Shown one piece after another: positions 20,007 to 21,986 of a stretch of 21,986 bases of DNA. The position numbers and the translations under genes were made by a program. Every line of letters starts with the position of its first letter. The first letter of the stretch is position 1. Source of the stretch: an uncultured Clostridia bacterium (GTDB lineage: Bacteria > Bacillota_A > Clostridia > TANB77 > CAG-508); the NCBI GenBank assembly GCA_944393405.1, contig CALYAC010000033.1, positions 1 through 21,986 of the forward strand. The letters are read 5' to 3'. The notes under the pieces were generated by a model, which ran no database searches, was not told where the DNA came from, and worked only from the letters and a program-made list of their open reading frames with translations.

Positions 20007-20321
20007 TTATCCTAGTGGCCAAAACGGCGGCTTCGCTTTCACCAGCTTGATCAGGGCCATATCAGCTGCCTCGGTGTATCCGCCCGCAGCGATGCGCGCA
20101 TTGCGCAGGTTGTTGAGCGAGTTGCGGGCCAGACGGAACTCAGCGCCGTTCAACGGAAATTTGCCGGGCGGGGTATTATGTACCTTAATGATGAGAGCCG
20201 CGCAGTGCTCATTCGATCGCCCTGCTTACCTGTAGGCACAGAAATCCGCATACAATGCCCGCATCAGGATGCTGCGGTTGTTGCGGTCCATCTTCATAAT
20301 ATGGATGTCATTCTTCCTCAT
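20007..20321 (-). pseudogene. Small mobile-element gene broken by one in-frame TAA
   Basis: ATG 20321 follows AGGAGG. The frame reads MRKNDIHIMKMDRNNRSILM and on to DFCAYR, then TAA at 20226-20228. It then continues in the same frame for 73 codons: HCAALIIKVHNTPPGKFPLN, RLARNSLNNLRNARIAAGGY, and ends KAKPPFWPLG at 20007. The whole is 105 codons with no shift, so a single CAA/CAG-to-TAA change is likely. I know no function for it. It probably belonged to the integrase element. Confidence 0.7.
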
Positions 20322-20342
20322 GGTTACCTCCTGCTCGTGTAG

Positions 20343-20471
20343 AAGCTTATTACCCTGGCTTTACACTACCACAATGAGGTGGACAAAACCATCACGAAAC
20401 GCAACAACCTTTTATTACCCGATTGGGTCAAATTCAAGCAAAGCCAACAACACTTGCGTTTCCCATGTTAA
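20343..20471 (+). pseudogene. C-terminal remnant of an unknown protein
   Basis: The open frame without a start reads KLITLALHYHNEVDKTITKR, then NNLLLPDWVKFKQSQQ and stop at 20471. It looks like real coding sequence but lacks a beginning. It ends at the terminator hairpin, which would have served it. Confidence 0.3.
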
Positions 20472-20505
20472 AACCCCTGCCTGGATTATCATATAGGCAG
20501 GGGTT
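20472..20505. terminator. Terminator after the Fic gene
   Basis: AACCCCTGCCT (20472-20482) pairs with AGGCAGGGGTT (20495-20505). On the minus strand a TTTTAA run follows, fitting the end of the Fic gene 12 bp away. Confidence 0.75.
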
Positions 20506-20516
20506 GGCTTGTAATT

Positions 20517-21299
20517 CTATCGTGTGGGTTCTGGTGGCCTTTTGCTCGGCTTGTGTGCCCGCTCTATCTGTTTGTACCACGTCTTTACGGTTTGGCCCTG
20601 CAGGAAATATTTCAGCGGTAACAGGTCCTGCCGCGTGTCCCAGGCTTCCAAAGCATCATAGTAAAGCTTACGATCCTCCTGGTGTACCGTAATGGGCGGA
20701 TGATTATGCAAAACCAACAGGTAATTCATGGCAAGTCGTCCGGTGCGGCCGTTGCCATCTGCAAACGGATGAATGTTTTCAAATTTTGCATGGAAAAAAG
20801 CTGCGGCTGTCAGTGCCTGCTGCTCCGTAATATCCTGCACATCCGCCAACAACTCAGCCATTTCCTCCGCAACGTCTTCTGGCGGTGCACCGACCTCTTC
20901 CCTGCCAGTTACATAGTCGTGCTTTTTATATTCACCCGGCCGTTCTCCCAACTGATACCTTCGCGTATCGTAAGTGTTTTGCGTCAACAGCCGCTGGAGT
21001 TCCCGTACAAACGCCTCGTCCAAGGGCTGACGCTTTTGGAAGGCCTGCAGGAAATACTCGTAAGCCTCTTTAGAATTGCGAATTTCAAACAGCGTTCTCA
21101 AATCTCCTGTGTAGGACGTAACCCCATCATTTTCAAAGATTTCACGGGTATCGTTATACGTCACGTGGCTATTCTCAATGTTTCCAGAGTGATAGGCAAA
21201 GGCAATACTATAGCCATTCAAAGCCGCGGCCAATTCTGCGTCTGTCTGAATGTTTTTTTGTTTCCAGATGGAAACTGCCATGTCATACATATTGGGCAT
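20517..21299 (-). CDS. Fic-domain AMP-transferase with N-terminal inhibitory helix (class II)
   Basis: This 260-aa protein carries the full Fic motif HPFADGNGRTGR (177-188). The inhibitory motif SGNIEN (38-43; S/T-x-x-x-E-G/N) lies in the N-terminal helix, making it a self-inhibited class II enzyme. Fic enzymes transfer AMP, or sometimes other moieties, from nucleotides to hydroxyl groups of target proteins in the cytosol. The first ~30 residues and the C-terminal LLPLKYFLQGQTVKTWYKQI are usual for Firmicute Fic proteins. AGGAG lies 7 nt before ATG 21299, and a promoter lies ~55 bp upstream. The XRE-type gene before it on the same strand may be its regulator. The target is unknown. Confidence 0.94.
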   Translation of the reverse strand: MPNMYDMAVSIWKQKNIQTDAELAAALNGYSIAFAYHSGNIENSHVTYNDTREIFENDGVTSYTGDLRTLFEIRNSKEAYEYFLQAFQKRQPLDEAFVRELQRLLTQNTYDTRRYQLGERPGEYKKHDYVTGREEVGAPPEDVAEEMAELLADVQDITEQQALTAAAFFHAKFENIHPFADGNGRTGRLAMNYLLVLHNHPPITVHQEDRKLYYDALEAWDTRQDLLPLKYFLQGQTVKTWYKQIERAHKPSKRPPEPTR

Positions 21300-21351
21300 A
21301 CCATTTCTCCTGCACTTGTCACTGCGGTGGCGTTGAACGAATCATATAATC

Positions 21352-21380
21352 ATGATACCTGATACCCACTGAAGAATCAA
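21352..21380 (-). promoter_or_regulatory. Candidate promoter of the Fic gene
   Basis: On minus, TTGATT (21375-21380), a 17-nt spacer and TATCAT (21352-21357) precede the Fic gene. The -10 region overlaps ATCATATAATCATGAT (21341-21356), which is rich in ATCAT inverted words and could be an operator. Confidence 0.45.
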
Positions 21381-21455
21381 CAAGATTTTTTCATCCCGAT
21401 CCCCAGTTGTACCATACTGCAAAATGCCCGATTTCGTCTCGGCTGAAAGCATTAC

Positions 21456-21986
21456 TCAGATGACGTCACGCACCTCGCTCTCCACTATATTGAATCTCAT
21501 AAATTCAGGGATCGCTTCTCTTTCGGCTTGCTTTAGCGCCTCATCATTGCCCGCTGCCAAAGACACCGCCATAACGCTAGCCGGATAGACTGTTTTTTCC
21601 AGCTTGAACTGACGCAGATCATCGTAGTCGCTGCACTGCGGCAAGTTGTGAACGCGGCTGAGGTAATCGAGCATGGCCAGTAAATACAGGCTTTCGGGGT
21701 ACCAGTGACGGTCATAATAGATTCGGATAGCATTGCTGTCCAGCAGGTCCATCATAAACCCCACATCGCCCATTTCCTTCACGCGGTGGCAGATGGTACT
21801 TTTAAAGTTTTCAAAGCTGCTGCGTTTGACCAAATAGGGACGCAGCAGGTCCTCCATGGGGATGTCCAGTGCCTGGGCCAGACGGTACACCGTCTCGGCG
21901 CTGCATTTGGTCAGCTGCGTTTTTCCGTTGCAAATGTCGTTGAGCGTAGCATATGGCACTTTGCTGATTTTTGACAATCGGTACAT
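21456..21986 (-). CDS. XRE-family regulator with C-terminal helical domain, partial
   Basis: The gene runs off the right edge; the visible 176 residues begin inside or near the HTH domain (MYRLSKISKVPYATLNDICN, then GKTQLTKCSAETVYRLAQAL and IPMEDLLRPY). A helical domain follows, including FENFKSTICHRVKEMGDVGF and RIYYDRHWYPESLYLLAMLD. HTH proteins of this build in Firmicutes often act as antitoxin-like partners of small enzymes. Here the next gene on the strand, 156 bp on, is Fic. The ATG at the edge may or may not be the start, since a few more residues normally precede this segment. Confidence 0.8.
   Translation of the reverse strand: MYRLSKISKVPYATLNDICNGKTQLTKCSAETVYRLAQALDIPMEDLLRPYLVKRSSFENFKSTICHRVKEMGDVGFMMDLLDSNAIRIYYDRHWYPESLYLLAMLDYLSRVHNLPQCSDYDDLRQFKLEKTVYPASVMAVSLAAGNDEALKQAEREAIPEFMRFNIVESEVRDVI

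Noticed and set aside
19489..20022. Long 177-aa reading of the DUF6809-like gene
   Set aside because: The first 75 residues come from the repeat at 19866-19984; a ribosome site supports ATG 19797 instead.

Overview
The window looks like accessory chromosomal DNA from a GC-rich gut Clostridium-class Firmicute. The Faecalibacterium/Subdoligranulum/Gemmiger group of Oscillospiraceae is my inference, from AGGAGG-type ribosome sites, consensus sigma-A promoters, an AgrC/LytTR-type two-component pair, IS1182-type and ICE-type debris and GC-rich codon use. Nothing in the window proves the genus.

Layout. (1) 1-2836: a LytTR response regulator and an AgrC-like sensor kinase form an operon on the minus strand. 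The kinase's ATP-binding domain looks degenerate. Downstream, a separate minus-strand unit has its own promoter and encodes a 21-aa peptide and a three-helix membrane protein. (2) 2837-5624: an IS1182-type transposase remnant, then an AAA/DUF4143 ATPase lying between two copies of a ~175-bp repeat module. (3) 5625-11630: a hairpin-rich stretch, an interspersed-repeat-like stretch, then a divergent heterocycle/purine-catabolism cluster. Its minus arm is nitroreductase, YczE-type membrane protein and CodA/AtzC-like amidohydrolase. Its plus arm is a truncated xanthine/uracil permease and an 8-oxoguanine-deaminase-like amidohydrolase. Both arms start at consensus promoters followed by the same 9-nt sequence and a leader terminator. 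(4) 11631-16192: an AT-rich divergent repressor/small membrane protein pair with a palindromic operator, an oriT-like structured stretch, a 46-bp tandem repeat, two unknown genes and an SseB_N-macro protein. (5) 16193-20510: a complete tRNA-Arg(CCG), a 29-aa membrane peptide, an old integrase tail, an AT-rich two-gene module (HTH-like plus secreted protein), a frameshifted tyrosine integrase, a DUF6809 gene and a gene broken by one in-frame stop. (6) 20511-21986: a class II Fic enzyme and the 3' part of an XRE-type regulator that runs off the window.

The unifying theme is repeated site-specific integration. Five sites carry TGACCAC direct repeats phased at 11 bp, all in the same orientation. 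Three of them lead into a conserved inverted repeat (17-nt arms, 7-nt spacer). At two of these the module joins, exactly at the anticodon loop, to an identical 47-nt 3' half of a tRNA-Arg gene followed by a terminator. This is what a tyrosine integrase leaves when it recombines in a tRNA anticodon loop, so the window appears to be a stack of decayed integrative elements at arginine tRNA genes. The cargo (ATPase, purine cluster, repressor module, macro protein, secreted-protein module, Fic) lies between these sites.
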